Positions 26,201 to 39,000 of a DNA stretch of 64,000 nt are shown piece after piece. The translations under genes were made by a program, and so were the position numbers. Numbering within the stretch: position 1 is the first letter of the stretch; the number at the start of each line of letters is the position of its first letter. The notes beneath the pieces are model-generated. The model was not told where the DNA came from. It saw nothing but the letters and a program-made list of their open reading frames with translations, and did not search any database. The DNA is from Anarhynchus alexandrinus (Eukaryota > Chordata > Aves > Charadriiformes > Charadriidae), in the NCBI GenBank assembly GCA_008711295.1, contig VUYV01000010.1:6127932-6191931 (forward strand). The letters are read 5' to 3'.

Positions 26201-27049
26201 GCTCCTTCCCATCCCTCTCTCGTGTTCAGAGGCAGTGTAAGGACGCAGAGGACAGAGAATGAATGAAATGACCGGGGCGTGATCCTCCCTCGTCAAAGGC
26301 CGGCCGGCCGGGGTGCCAGTAGCTGTGGCACAGAAGTTCCCCGCAGCAGACATTTATTGAAGGCAAAGCGATCCCTGCAAGCTGATAGCAAACCTTCAGC
26401 TCCCAGACCTGCCTGCCCTCGGGAAACCTGCCTACAGCAGTCCACCTCCTCTGCTGTATCACCGGTGCCATAGGAGCTGATGCAAAGCCAGCCCCTGGCC
26501 TGGGGAGCTCAGGGTTTCACCGGAGAAAAGATTAACCCCTGAGACGGGTACCCTGAGAGCGTGTCCTTGTCAGCTCTCGTTACGCTCCCAGCACGAGCCG
26601 CTACCTCCCACTCCGGTCTGTCTACTGGAAAAACATTTCCGAAAGCTCTGGCCATGGCAACGCCTCTGCGGAGCAGGCAGCTGTGCGCCGGCGCTGCTTG
26701 CAGCACCTGCGACAACCAGATAGCAGGCTGGGCACACAATGTCCCCGTCAGCCCGAGCCATATGGAGTATCTATTCATGGCATGGGCTGCCTGAGTCACA
26801 GCACCTACCCGAGGTACAACCTGGTCAGTCCAAAATAGTCCCACAACATAAGAGCATCAAGATAGCCCCGCTTGGCCATCTCTCTATGATGTCTCTCTGA
26901 AAATGGCCAATTTTGATCGCTTGGTGGAGGAGCATAAGAAACAAGGCACGTGTAACGTGCTCCTTCTCCTGCTTTCCAGCATTAGTGCAAATACACAGTT
27001 GTTCTTGGGTTGTTGCGTTTAATAACCTCCACCGGAGCTATCCATCCCA

Positions 27050-27220
27050 AATGGATCGAAACCTTGTTTGTAAGCCAAGTACACTTTTGGCCTCTGCAAT
27101 ATCCTGTGGCAATGTGTTCCAGAATTTAATTATGCCCTCTGTGTGGGGGAAAAAAAAACCCAAACTTCCTTTGGTTTGTTTCAAACCTGCTGCTTGTTCA
27201 TTTCTGAGCTCCAAACCTTC
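27050..27220 (+). mobile_element. Old non-LTR retrotransposon relic (CR1/L3-like)
   Basis: The plus strand contains a degraded motif series that I recognise from old interspersed CR1-type repeats of reptiles and birds. In order these are a 'CCTGTGGCAATGTGTTCCAGA' type block, 'TTTAATTATG', an A-rich 'GGGGGAAAAA' spacer, and 'CTTCCTTTGGTTTGTTTCAAACCTGCTGC'-like sequence (given here only as the beginning and end of the block). The edges are uncertain and no coding part remains. Assignment to CR1 rather than another old LINE is tentative. A repeat-library search would settle the family. Confidence 0.4.
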
Positions 27221-27799
27221 CTAACAGCCCTCGCAGCCTGCCCCTCTCTGGAGCTCCTTCTTCCAAGAATTAGGAAAGAAAGTTTCTTTGCTAATAAACC
27301 AGTACCTGCCCCACCGCCGAGGAAAAAGTGTGGCTGAGAGAAAAATTGCTTGCTCAGCAAATCAGCTTGTTAATAGACAATGGAGCATCAGTGTTGCCAA
27401 CCCAGTTTAAAAAAAAAAAAAGGAAAAAGTGCTGAGGGTATTTAATCCTCCCCCGCCTGTGCAAGGGACAAAAGAAAGCCCAGTGCTGAACGAGAAACNA
27501 TATACTCCACACGTGGCAAAAAAACAAAGCGAGGTGCGTGGAGCAGGGAATGGCATTTCTGTAGCATGGAGGTAGCTGGAACGATCCTCTAGGACTTGCC
27601 TTGGAGCAGTTGGCAGGAGCGTGGGATGCAAAAGGCATTAGTTTCTAACAGATGTTTGATTCCAGGTGTTACGCCTCCTTTGAACTCTCCCTTCGTACAC
27701 GAATGATGCTTGTTTGTTTGGAGGGCTGGGAGACGCACTGCTTTCCGAGAGCGTTAGGATTTGAAATACGTTCGTGGTGTGAGCTGTAGCTGAGGGAAA

Positions 27800-28420
27800 G
27801 GCTGAGGAGAGGAGCAGACCCTGCCGCGCTCCCCCCGCCGCGGGCAGGGCAGCTGGGCACACTTTGGCAGTGCTACGGAGCACGTTAGAGCCCCACAAGC
27901 GGATGGGGAGAAGCAGAGACTGAAGCCCCCGGCTGGGTTAGACACCTCTTGCCTGCCCAGTCCCTCAGGAACCCCAACCGCACACCGGAGAGGCGGATGT
28001 CCCTGAACTGTTCCCGATAAGATGAGGTGCACTGCGTATTCGGAGACGATAAGGGTGCACAATACCAAGCCCGGTGATTTTGCCTCCCCAAATACCGAGA
28101 CAGCCCAGCCTTCCTCAGGAGCCTGATACAGGCTGTTTGCTTTCCGTCCTGAGGCTCCGATAATCTCCCAGGTCTCTCAAGCGGACAGCCCGGAGAACCC
28201 GGGCAGCTCCCTGTGCATCCCATGCCCGCTCTTTGCCGCCCCGAGTGCCGGGGCAGAGGATGCAGCAGGTTCCGTGCCTGGATCCAGGACAGCCCGGGTG
28301 AAGCGGGAGCCCATCGGCCACAGCCCTGCCTGCCTCGGCAAAGCCTGCCCAGCTCCAGCCACCACGCAGCCCAAATTTCCACACGTCCTGGGAACTCTCA
28401 GCCCTTCGCAGCAGCAAACC
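27800..28420. promoter_or_regulatory. CpG-rich block upstream of FAT2
   Basis: GC-rich sequence with many CpG dinucleotides, including CCCCCGCCGCGGG near 27835 and CGCCCCGAGTGCCGGGG near 28240. Together with the richer stretches at about 29000-29300 and 29520-29850 it forms a broken CpG-rich domain of about 2 kb. This would suit a promoter region. No transcription start can be fixed from sequence alone. Confidence 0.35.
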
Positions 28421-29587
28421 CAAGTGAGCGCCAGCATTCTATTATTATTTTTTTTTAAGAGTTTTGTCCGACGCAACCCCTGTCGTGTGACAGCTGATCT
28501 TTGCCCCTCTGGAGTGCTGCACTCCTCCGAGTCTGCCTTTAATTCCCCCGGGAGGCTGATTAGCTGATAACTGCTGTTTGGAAGGGCCGCGTTTGCTCCA
28601 AGAGCCCGGTTCTCCCTCCCTGTATTTTCACCTCATTTCTCAGTGCCGCATATGTACACAGGGGAAAAAATTCCTGCACACCCTGAACCGGGACTGGATT
28701 TGCTCTGGGATATTACCTCAGTTTGCCGTCAGGCGCCTGATAGGGAACAAAGTTGCATGGGTGCGCGCACGCTGATATACGTGCTCCCGTGCGAAGCAGG
28801 GACGATGGCTCTCGCTTGAGGTCCCCAGCTCTGCCCGTGGCAGAGGGGCACCAGGGCAGGCACGGGGCTCTTGCCTGGCTGTACAGGGAGAAAGAGCTGG
28901 GGAAACGCCAGCATCGTGTCTACACGCAAGGATCCCCGAGGCTTAGCCGAGTTCGAGCTGACAGTGGAAGTGGTTTAATGGAGAACGCGGAGACAGAGCT
29001 TGGAGCGGTACCGCCTCGCCCCAGTTCGTGAGGTTGTCTACGGCCAACAACTGAGCCCACAGCCGGGCGCCATCGCTGCTCCCGCAGCCGCACATCCATT
29101 TACTCCAGCACAAGCATGCTCCCAGCAGGAATCCTGCCCCGCGCAGACACGGGGAGCGCTTCTCCCTTCCGTCCCTCCTCGCCTGCCTCGCTCAGCAGCG
29201 TGGCTTTCGCCTTTGCTGCCCGCAGCCCACCTGCTTGCACTGGCTGCAGCGTGATAAAGTTTCCCAGCTGAGACCAGATGCAAACTCGGTGCAAAGGCGG
29301 CTGAAGCTTTTCCCGGCTCCTTCCATAACCCCCCATGCTAGGGCTGCCAGAGGGGAGGAAAAGATGAAAGGCTCTCTCCTCGCATCCCCAAATCCCTAAC
29401 TTTAGAATAAGGTAGTTTCCAACAAAAGTTACTCGCACGCAAAAGCAGTTTCATGACTAAATCTCTGCATCCTCCATGCCTTCCTCCATCCATGCTGTAC
29501 AGACTGCTCCCTGAGTCATTTCAGCTTCCCACACCGGCGAGCAGCGTGCCTTACCTGTTGCAACAGGAGAGAGACCTCTCCTGAAGT

Positions 29588-29659
29588 TTACTGCCTCTCT
29601 GCCCTCGCGGCTGAAAATCCTCTCCCGCAGCAGCACCTCGCTGGCTGCCGGGGGTCCAT
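29588..29659 (-). other. Upstream ORF (23 codons) inside the candidate FAT2 leader exon
   Basis: On the minus strand an ATG in strong context (GCGCCATGG, G at -3 and +4) opens a 23-codon frame beginning MDPRQPARCCC. It ends with TAA 33 bases before the proposed splice donor. If the exon is used as proposed, ribosomes scanning towards the FAT2 ATG would meet this frame first, which could dampen translation. There is no evidence that the peptide itself is functional; it is Arg/Cys/Ala-rich, as expected from CpG-rich DNA. Confidence 0.35.
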
Positions 29660-29867
29660 GGCGCTTGCGAATCGGAGGAGCGGGCTCAGAGAAATTCCTG
29701 CAAGAAGGGCTTTTGCTGGCTGAAACTCCGGCGGCACAGGTTGAGAGCAGCGAGGGAGAAAGTTGGAGGAGGTGGAACTCCCTCGCTGAAGAGCCAGCCC
29801 TTCCGTGACGGACTGGAGGAGGAGGAAGAGGAGAGGCATCGCCCGCTCCCTCGCTGGAGAAGTGCAC

Positions 29868-29900
29868 TTGTGTGTGTGAGAGTGTGTGTGTGTGTGTATG
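29868..29900 (+). repeat. (TG)n microsatellite
   Basis: About 33 bases of TG dinucleotides interrupted once by GAGAG. It lies at the likely 5' edge of the candidate FAT2 leader exon, so its length could vary between individuals near the promoter. Confidence 0.85.
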
Positions 29901-30003
29901 TCAGAGCTGGGCAAGGACCCAAGCCTTAGAGCCAAATAATTGCAGAGCTCTTTATTATTAGATTAACTAGTATTGCCATGAAATCCAGGACCCCAACTGC
30001 AAT

Positions 30004-30029
30004 GGGGGGGGAGGTGGGGGGGGAGGAGG
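30004..30029 (+). other. G-run cluster (potential G-quadruplex)
   Basis: Two runs of eight Gs separated by AGGT, followed by AGGAGG, lie about 75-100 bases upstream of the candidate FAT2 start on the opposite (plus) strand. This fits the general pattern for a G-quadruplex. Formation and function are unknown. Confidence 0.45.
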
Positions 30030-33000
30030 AATATGTCAGGTAAATCCCTCCAACACACCTGAAAAACCCAAAGATTGTTTTTTAACTAGCTGCCAGGTGG
30101 GTGTTGCAAGGAGGGATGGGGAGAAGGGGGTGGGGGAAACCTGAATCTGCCCTCAGAGCAGCTGCGTGCGGAGAGGCACTTTGAAGGTTGTTGTTGTTTG
30201 TGTTGGGGGAGCCCCCAGAAACCCCAGCTGCCGCCAACAAGCCCCAGGGTGCTCGGTGCTGTACAGGCAGAAGATGAAAAGGTGGTCCCTGACCTGAAAA
30301 GGCAGAGAAAAGAGAGGGAGGCAGCAAGGAGAGACGGCAGCACAGGGAGACCAAACGTTGCACCGGAGCTTTGGGGGATTTTTCTTGGCAAAGACAGAGC
30401 ATCCCGACTCTGGGGGTGGTGTTCAGGGATGGACCGAGGGGAAGGGACACAGACCCTTTGTGAGTGCTCCTTGTCACATTGGGAAGAGCATGGGCAGTCT
30501 GTGGGTAGCTTCTGTCCTCTTTGTCCCAGTCCCCCTCCCCTCCTTTTCCCCCCAACCCTCAGAAAATATTAATGTACCCCCTTTAGATTGCAATGGGGTT
30601 TGAAGAGATATGGGGGTAGGTCTCGATGTGGGAAATCAATGTTCAGGTTTAGGTGAAGTTTTTCCTCTGTGGTGCATTTTTGCAGAGGAAATGACCAGAA
30701 AGGTTTCTCTACAGTTTTAGGAAAACAAAACCTAGTAAAGAATGTGAAAACTGGACAATTTTAATTTCAAACAGCCTGAATAGGTGCCTGAGTGCTCCCT
30801 TTGAGGGTCTGTGCAGGGGACAATGATGATGGAAGTGAGCACAGGAGTGGGTAGAGGAGGGAGACAGACCCCCTTAGCATCCCGTTTGAAGAGGAGTGGT
30901 TGGTGCAAACTTGCACCTTAATAGTCACCCACAAATCCCCCCCGGGACAGCAGGTTACGAATCCTTCAGCCACACATACCGCTTCGACTGGAGCTTGTCT
31001 CAAACTCGACACTGTCGGGTTAAATCACAGGACACCAATGCATGGGAAAATCCGTGTGTTTTCATGGTGCAAATCCACAAAGATGTGAAGAGGTTTACCC
31101 GTGATATATCGGACTATTTGGGGATGTGGGTGGAGATGAGTGAGAGCAATCTGGTAAGTTCACCAGAAAATGCAGTTTTGGGGGAATCAAAATTGTTCCG
31201 CATTTTAGGCTAAATCTAGTGAACAGTTTGCACTGAAAGTGAGAGAGAAAATTTGCATGGCATGGTGAGACTGAGTGATCTCCCTGGGGTCACCCTGGGA
31301 CAGTGCTGGGTTGGGGACGGATCTGTTAGCTTTTGTGCTACAAATGTTCATGTTGGGTGCTCGCTTCGCAGCATCCTAACTTCTCTTGGACAATGACTTT
31401 GATTTCAAGCTCATCACGGCCTTTCAGAAATAGTTTGTACTGAATGAGAAGAGGGCATAAATCTGGTTGGATTTACGTGTGCAGCTTGTCCATTTTTTGC
31501 AGCTGGTTTAGTCCGATGACTTGTAGGGGAAATTGCAGGGAAGTTTTGAGGATTATAAAAGCGATAGTAGAGGCAATAGTACCTTGAAATTGCAAATCAG
31601 CTTTCTCTTCTTTAAGATGTCTCATGAGAGGAGTCCGGATGATCAGTCGGTAATGACAATGGGAGGTGCATTTGGGAGGAATGAAAGGAAAAGTTCCTTC
31701 ACGCAGCTGCGTCTCGCAGCCGTGGAAGGCGAGAAAATCAGGTATTGGTGGCTGGATTTCAACGGGGCTGAGGCAGGGCTCCGAACAATACCTGTATTAT
31801 ATTTAGACATACCAAGGTACAAGTGAGCAAACCTCTGGCTTCGGGGCATCAGCTGATTGCTGCAAGAACCAGCATTTCCCTGTGTTTGGAGCCTTTCACA
31901 GCTGGCCAGGTGCCTTGCTCCTTTCGCCTGCATCTGGAGACATTGGACTTGGGGACTTGGTCTCATCTAGTGTAGGAACGTGTGAGCTCTCAGCCAGCAA
32001 GGCTGGAAATGCTATTCTTCAGCAAGGCAAGAGGGTACCATGCCATCCACAAGACAGCTCTCCTTTTTGCACTGTGTCGTTGGTCTTCCCGGTGGTGACA
32101 GAGGCCCTCTTTCTGTTCCTTTTCTTTGCTGTGCTTTGCTGATGAAAGGCTCTTTGAGGAGACTGGTGCTCCTGAGGCCATGTATCAGGCAGACCCTGCA
32201 GAAAGGTTGGGCATAAGCTAAGGGTGGTTATTACCCTTACAAAACACAAATCCCCAGCGAATGCAAAAGCCGCTGACAGCTCTACCTTGTTGCCAGCAGA
32301 TTGGTGACACCGGGTCTTCCTTTCCACAGCAGCGGCAGAGCATGGCACCAGCCTTGTCTGCTTCAGGGGGCTGCAGGGGACTTGGTTTCATTCTCAGAGA
32401 AGACTTTGATCCCTGGCTACGGAGCGGAGAAACATCATATCAGCCCACCAGGTGTAGTTGGAAAAAAAATTAGACAGGCTTTTTGGGGGCATGAGTGAAG
32501 GAGGACTGGATTGTCCAAAAGCCTTTCTGTTTTTCAAAATGTACCATATTGTTTAACAAGATATATTGCCTTTCCTAATTAAATGACAACATCGGTGTGA
32601 GCAGCATTCTAGCTGTGCAGAAGGGACCACAAAATCCTCAGATTATAGTTGGCTGTGACGCTAAGATGGACTCTTGTCTTCCATACAAAGGCAAACATGG
32701 GCTCTTGCAGCCCATTTGGATTGGTTAGTATCCCAGTAATGCAGGAAGGGAAAGGAGCACAGGAGAACTTCTCCTGAGGTCCAGCTGTTAATTCTCTATC
32801 AGTGGTGGGTGAAAGCCTGGGAGTGGTGAAAATTGCATGGCTCTGCCTTCTCAGCTCTCCTTCTCAACTTGAAGTCATGCTGAGTTGGGAAGAAAAGTGT
32901 TGTGCTTGTCCCGAGGAGTGACTCCTGCTCCTGAAGAAAGGGGTGGGTTGCAGGATTACCCGGGGTTGAGAGCAGAGAGGATTGACCTGGCTGGGGGAGC

Positions 33001-36000
33001 TGCCAGGAGGAAAGAAAGAAGATGGAGCCGTGCGTGATGCCTGGCTTTGCTGCTTCACACCGCTCAGACACTCAATCAAACAAGCCAACAAAAGCTCCAT
33101 AAGCTGGTGTCAACGTTTCACACCACCACGTCCCGCTGCTGGGATCTCACCCTGTCAGATGCAATGGGCCCTTTTCCAGGGCGCGGGGAATGTCAGAGCT
33201 CCATCACTTGGCTGGCAAAGACGCTCCTTTCTCCCTAATCACAGGGAGAGATTTCATTTCCTGGTTCCGCCCAAGATCTCCCTTTGATAAAGCCAAGACG
33301 TTCTGCTGTGGGTTAGCTGCACGCAAAGAGTTTTGCAGAGAAGCAGCATGTTCGGGCTAGGGTAGGGAAATCACCACGGGCCTCTCTGGACTGACAAGAA
33401 ACACTTATAGGGGCCTCGCTGCCAATGGCTATACCTACTCATTGCCCTGGGGAGCAGATCTGCCTGTCTCCTGAACACATGCCTGCAGGCCCATCTTCCA
33501 GCGCATCCTCCTAAACATGTGCCCTTCCTGACCAACACCTGCAACTGGCCCCGCCGGGGCATTGCCTCCATGGAGCTGGAGGTCAGGGCAGTGCTGTTGA
33601 GATGTGGCACCGGGGTGTTCCTCCAAACCCTCCTGCCCTCAGAAACAGACGTGATGGTGCAACCCCCTGCTGAGGGTTTGGCACTCTTTAAGCGAGCTGG
33701 CCCAGCTAGGGACTGAAGTGCTCCAGCGGTTGAGGTGAAGGTGGGCAGCCAGCCTCGTGGTGGGCACTTCCTCAGCGGTCCCAGCTCCCATTGCTCTCCC
33801 ATGGTGCCTGACCTGATTTATCAGGCTGCCTTCAAATCTACGGCAAACATCCGTTCCCTGGTGTGCCGCGATCTGACGGACCCCAAGGCAGAGCCGAGGC
33901 AGACAGAGAGTTACATCCCCTCAGGGACAAACAACTTTTGTTTCCCCTTTGCGAAGAGGAGAGCGGGTCTGTGGGTCTGGCCTTTGAGCCCCAGCATCTG
34001 CTGCGCTGAAACGCTCTGTGGGTATGTTTGCACGGGAGCGTGCAGGGACTTGCAAGGGAAGGGGCGATTATCTGCCTGGAACAACAGCAGCATTTTCCCC
34101 AACAAGCGGGAGCGTGTGCGCTGGGGGAGGGGAGGATCCAGCCCAGCGCAGGAATCGGCTCCCTGGGCTTGTGTGTGCGCTGCAACCTCGTTGACCAGCG
34201 CTGATAATAACTCTCCATGAAGCTGCTCCGATGAGTCAGGATCGTTCCCGGGGAGCTGCAAACCGCCGTGCAGCTCCCAGCTGGGCACAACACGCCAGGC
34301 AGCGGGGTGGGTGCTGTCTGCAGAGAGGGACAGGCAGGTTGCATCTCCCTCATGTTCTTGAAGCCTCCCAAGGGACACAGGGTGGGTCCATCTCTCCCTT
34401 TGCTATGGACCCTCCGAGTGGTAACCAAAGGCCCTGAACCACATCTCTGTGTGCAAACTTGATTCTCACTCTGAGAATCACCCTTTTTACCCAATGAAAA
34501 TTTGAACTGGGATTTCCTTAGAGCAGCTCCGGGTTATCCTGGTCTGAGGTCCAAGAGGAGTCCATTGACAGGTGGGTTGGACTCAGGCCACCCATCGTAC
34601 TTAGTTTTGGGGATAGAGGCTGGTGCAATGCAAACCACTCCTTCTGGTCTCCCCAGCACCCAGTACAGTCTCCACTAAGACATCTTTGGCGTTTGAGGCT
34701 GAATGCTGGGCAGTCCCTACCCTCACACGCACAGGGGGGCATCACCACAGAGCTCATGCTGGAATCAGGCCTCCCACTCTCTTTGGTGTTGCACAAGGCT
34801 ATTGTGTGGGACAGATCAAACACAGTGGATCGCTAAGAGTGAAGGACACGAGGTTGTTGGCAGTGTTGGACTGGAATCCAGGTCTCTTTGGGCCCTTTGT
34901 GGGGTCATAACCACGGCTATGCCATGCTCCCTTTGTTGGCTTCTCTACTGAGGATGATGCACACTGATTCCTACAGAGCACTGCTGACAGATTCCTTGCC
35001 CCTTTAAAAGAGATGAAGTCATCTGCCTCCGAAGCCATCTGGCACCAGGACAGAGTCAGACGCTCAATGCAACAGAAGGCTGGGATGCCAGCCCACAGAG
35101 GGGATGTCATCGCTCTACAGACAGATGGGACCCTGATGGGATGGGGCGAGATGCTGTGCAAGACCCCAGAAGAAGGTTTGGTGTTGCAGGGAAGGCAATG
35201 AAGACCTGCCAGTAGAGAGTACCGGGTTGTGCCACAGCCCCGCTTCCATCATCTACGCTGAGTGGAGCCCCATCGGGAGGCGGGAGCTGCACACTGTCCT
35301 CCTGGGAGGGCACGGGTTGGACCATGGCTCTCGTCATGGGATGAGCTAGCGAGTCAGCGTGTCTCCTCCTCCCCCTCCGTCCGTCTGCGCAGAGCAGGCA
35401 TTAGCTCATCTCAAGCCAATCGGTCTCCACCACGTGCCGGATGGCTGATCTCATCGTTGGCTGGGGTGGCGGTGACTGAATCCGGAGCGGCGTGTGACTG
35501 CAGTCTCCACGGGGTGGCCGTTGGGGCAGTGTGGGGAAAGGAGCCACCATGTCCCTGCGAGGCATGGGGAAATGACCTCAAGCAAAACTGCCCACCAGAC
35601 CTGAGCGGGTGATTTCATCAGAGCATGCTGGGGGATGAGGCGAAGTCCTTGCTGGCATGCCCAGGGAACAGCCTCTCACTTCCAGATCTGGCAGGAAGTT
35701 TCTCATTTTCTGAAGTAGTATGACTGGCCTTACATTCTCAGAGTGTCTACATGGCCAGTGCCTCTTGTATCACAGACTCCTTAACCCACTTAGTTTAATT
35801 GGTTAAGGAGCTGGTGCTCTTCACAGGACTTCCCTGGGTCATGCTATTGTCCACCAGGAATGTCCCAGGCCACCATAAATCTCTCTGAAGTTGCTGCACT
35901 GGAGCCTCTTCTCCCCACCATGCACTGCAAGGCATGGTGGCTTCCAGCCAAGGCAGGGCCCCAGGAAGTCCCTTCTCATGGCCGTGTTTCTCAGGAAGGA

Positions 36001-39000
36001 GCTGGGGCTGTGGTGGATGGATTAACGCAGAAGTGCCTTTCCATCACCCCAGCTGAGAAACCAAGTCTGAGCTTGGTGTTTGTGCAGAAGAAAGAGGTTG
36101 GTGGGGGTGGCAGTGAAGAAGGGTGGAGGGGAGACCACGGGCAGTGAAGAAGGGTGGAGGGGAGACCATGGGAAGAGGTTGGGTGGGGAAAGAGGACAGC
36201 GAGTTAATTTATCTGAAGGGTAGAGCAGGGATGAGAGGTTAAATTACAACTCCATAAGTTCAGGTGTCTGTCCAGGGGGAACGAGCTGTTCCCAGAAGAT
36301 GTTTCTCTCCCCTGACTGGCCCCACACAACTAGCTTAGTCTGGATGTTTAACTTTTAGTCCAGTGCACTGGATCACATGTTGGGGATTGCACAGGCACTG
36401 GGAGATCAGGCACGGGCAGAGCAGGGGACTGCCCGCTCTCTTGCTTCACTCAGCGGTCTCCATTTTGCCCGGCTCAAGCAGAAACCCTTTCAAAAGTGGA
36501 GGTTAATTTTCAAGTAAGGAGATAAGAACTTGTGTTTGTTCTGGTCAAAATCCTGGACCGCCAACTCTTTTCCCTAGGAAAGACCACTCCTCTCCCGCTA
36601 TATCTTGCTTTGGGAAAAAAAAATCTGTCCTACTCCAGCCCAGATCCTTTGTCCCCTCTTCTCCATTGCATAAGCAGTCTGTAAATGTTTCTCTATTAAT
36701 CAGTTACCTCAACCCCAGATTTTCCTGCTCCCCTTTCAGGTCCTCACTGTCTACCACTTCTCCTTCGGCTTGGTGCTGAGACCTGACGCCCAGTCGCGCC
36801 TGGCGGAGAAGCCAGTCTGGAACTTCCTTGCTCCAAGGGCATTATAAAGAGGTGCCATTGTGCAACGGAGCCTTGTACCAGGAATACAATCCCCGTGATG
36901 ATTATCTCGATACCATCCTCACTGAACCAGGGGAGCCCGAGCCAAAAGAAGAATTTAGAGCTAAACAGCTCTTGTTTACAGGAAGCCAGAGCACAGTGTC
37001 TGGGCTTGTACCAGTGTAGCAGGAGATGTTGCTGTTGTCTCAGACTGCAAAATATTGATGGATGGTGTGTCCCTGAGATTTCCCAGGGACGTTGTGGGAG
37101 CAATTTCCCTTATTTCTGAAGGATCTTGCACAGCAGCCCAAGGGGAAAAGCGCTTGCTTTGGCTGAAGTGGACAATCAAGCAAGGGTCATCAGCTTTATC
37201 GACTGTTATGTTTGGCCATGATCACTGCAGGCTTTGCAACCTATGCAGCACTCTTTGTGTGTTGGTATGGAGAAAGATAGGGACTCAGCCATGTTGTAAA
37301 GGACGGGGGCCACCAATGGACACAGTACCAGTAGCCCAAATCTCTGTAAACTTGTGCTACTCAAAACAAATCCATTGTCAAAACTCCCACTGATGTCTCA
37401 TAATGTATCAAAGGAGGGTATAAAAACTTCTTTCCCAGCAGTGAAGCTACTTTTTGGGGGTTGTTATTACTTTCTTTCCAGGTTTACAAAACCTTGGTCC
37501 TACAGACAGAACAACTGCTCTGCAGAAATGGGTCAAGAGTGTCATCTCCAAGGCTTGTCCTGCTCCAGGACAAGGCAGCAAACAACTGAGAGAGAAAAGC
37601 AAAATGGTTAATTGCTATCCAGATGTGGGGGAAGGCTTGTCCACATCTGGCAGGGAGTGGTTTACAATGGGAACAGCCTTCCTCAGCCCTCGGCACACAG
37701 CTGGGGGCGGCTGTTGCACCCGCAAACAGGATGGTCCAGTTCCTGTGGAGGCAGAAGATCTGTTTGGCCAGTTGGATGAGTCAGAGAACATTTACCAAGG
37801 CCTTTTTGTGTCAGGAAATGCATTTTGATCAAAACAGGAAGAAGTTAAAAAAAAATAATAGTGAAAACTGAGAGAACTGTGGATTGCAGAAGCATTTCCC
37901 AGACCCAATCAGCAAATCTTAGTGCTGAGGGAAACCGTTCAGCCCAGCGGGGACAGTCTGTTTGGGATTCACCGATGACCCGCTGCCTGCTTTCAAGGGA
38001 GCCACATTTGCTAAATGCCCGTGGGAGTTACAGGTGAGACTTTGCCCATCTCTGAAGCACTTTGCCCAATCATTCAGAGAAAAGTCACAGTGGTTTCCCT
38101 GTGCTGCTGCTTTTTATCAGTCCTGGGCTCCTTCCCATCGTTTCTGGGGTGAGGGGATGAGGATGTCTGTTGGGCTGACAGTCTTCTCGGTGAAGGGTAA
38201 GACACTTGTGAGAGAGCGGGAGGGGCAGGGCACCTCTTAGTGTTGACCTGGGCCTGTGACATCTCCCAGGTGTTTGTCATCTCCCAGTGCCTGCATCCTC
38301 AAAGGGAAGCAGGGAGATCTGCCAACCTCCTTTTTACTGGTGAGGAAACAGAGGCACAGAGATGTTCAGCTATACTTTAAGGCAAACAGGGATTAGGTGG
38401 GTGAGGGGGAGCAGAGGAATGGAGAAGGAGCCTGAGGACTAGGAGGTTTGGTAGGGCCAGAAGTTACAGGCTACCAAAGGGCTGCCTTGGGAGGGCGAGC
38501 GTGCCCAGCCTCCTTTGCAGAGCCAAACCCTCTGTCTCAGCAGGGTTGGTGAAGGTGCCTACCTTGTCACCCTGTCCAGCCGATCCTTCCCCAGTGGGCT
38601 GGGCATGAGGAATCAACACAGCCACTTGAGATGAAGGCTGGATACGTTACTGGGTAGCAAATGGTAGGTCTCCTCAGCTTCCCCTCTAAACACAGTTTTC
38701 CCGGTTTGCCTTGAATCTGTGAAAGATGGGTGCAGTGAGGCCACGCATGGGAAGTGGATGAAGGCAGCAGACACCTCTTCTTTGCCTGTAACACCAGGAC
38801 ACGTGGCCCTGAGAGGGCTGCAGAGCAGCTCCATGGTGCCAGGGTTTTGCTCGTGATTCTGACTCTGCCCTGAGGTCATGGTGCCCTCTGAATTCCCCCA
38901 GGAAGGAGGTTTCTCCATTTTCTGCTGTGACAAGGCTCTCCACCATTGATGTTGGGTTGGGGCTTTTGCTCTGAAGCAGCTTTGAGTCTCCACCCTTCCC

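Larger units (their letters stand above)
17260..29554 (-). other. Putative FAT2 first intron / upstream region
   Basis: If the leader exon proposed at 29555 is correct, this 12.3 kb stretch is FAT2 intron 1; otherwise it is upstream flank. It holds no protein-coding gene that I can support. Pyrimidine-rich DNA lies at about 17560-17770 and 21720-21850, and long G-runs at 21415-21423, 21641-21651 and 21926-21934. One undetermined base is at 27499. A LINE-like relic (about 27050-27220) and CpG-rich blocks from about 27800 are listed separately. Confidence 0.55.
29555..29930 (-). promoter_or_regulatory. Candidate non-coding first exon and promoter of FAT2
   Basis: The FAT2 start codon is preceded by a splice acceptor, so a non-coding leader exon must exist upstream. 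The best candidate in the window is this CpG-rich block, which ends at 29555 with a consensus donor (CAACAG|GTAAGG on the minus strand). Its 5' edge is not visible. A TATA-like TAATAATAAA lies at 29951-29960 (minus), which would put a start near 29925. The block contains a short uORF (29588-29659). Joining it to 17259 gives a 12.3 kb intron. The donor and base composition are seen directly; the link to FAT2 is inference. It could instead serve an unannotated non-coding transcript. Confidence 0.45.

Noticed and set aside
33838..34494. 218-codon minus-strand open frame
   Set aside because: Low-complexity composition, no motif and no splice context; a second open frame overlaps it in another phase.
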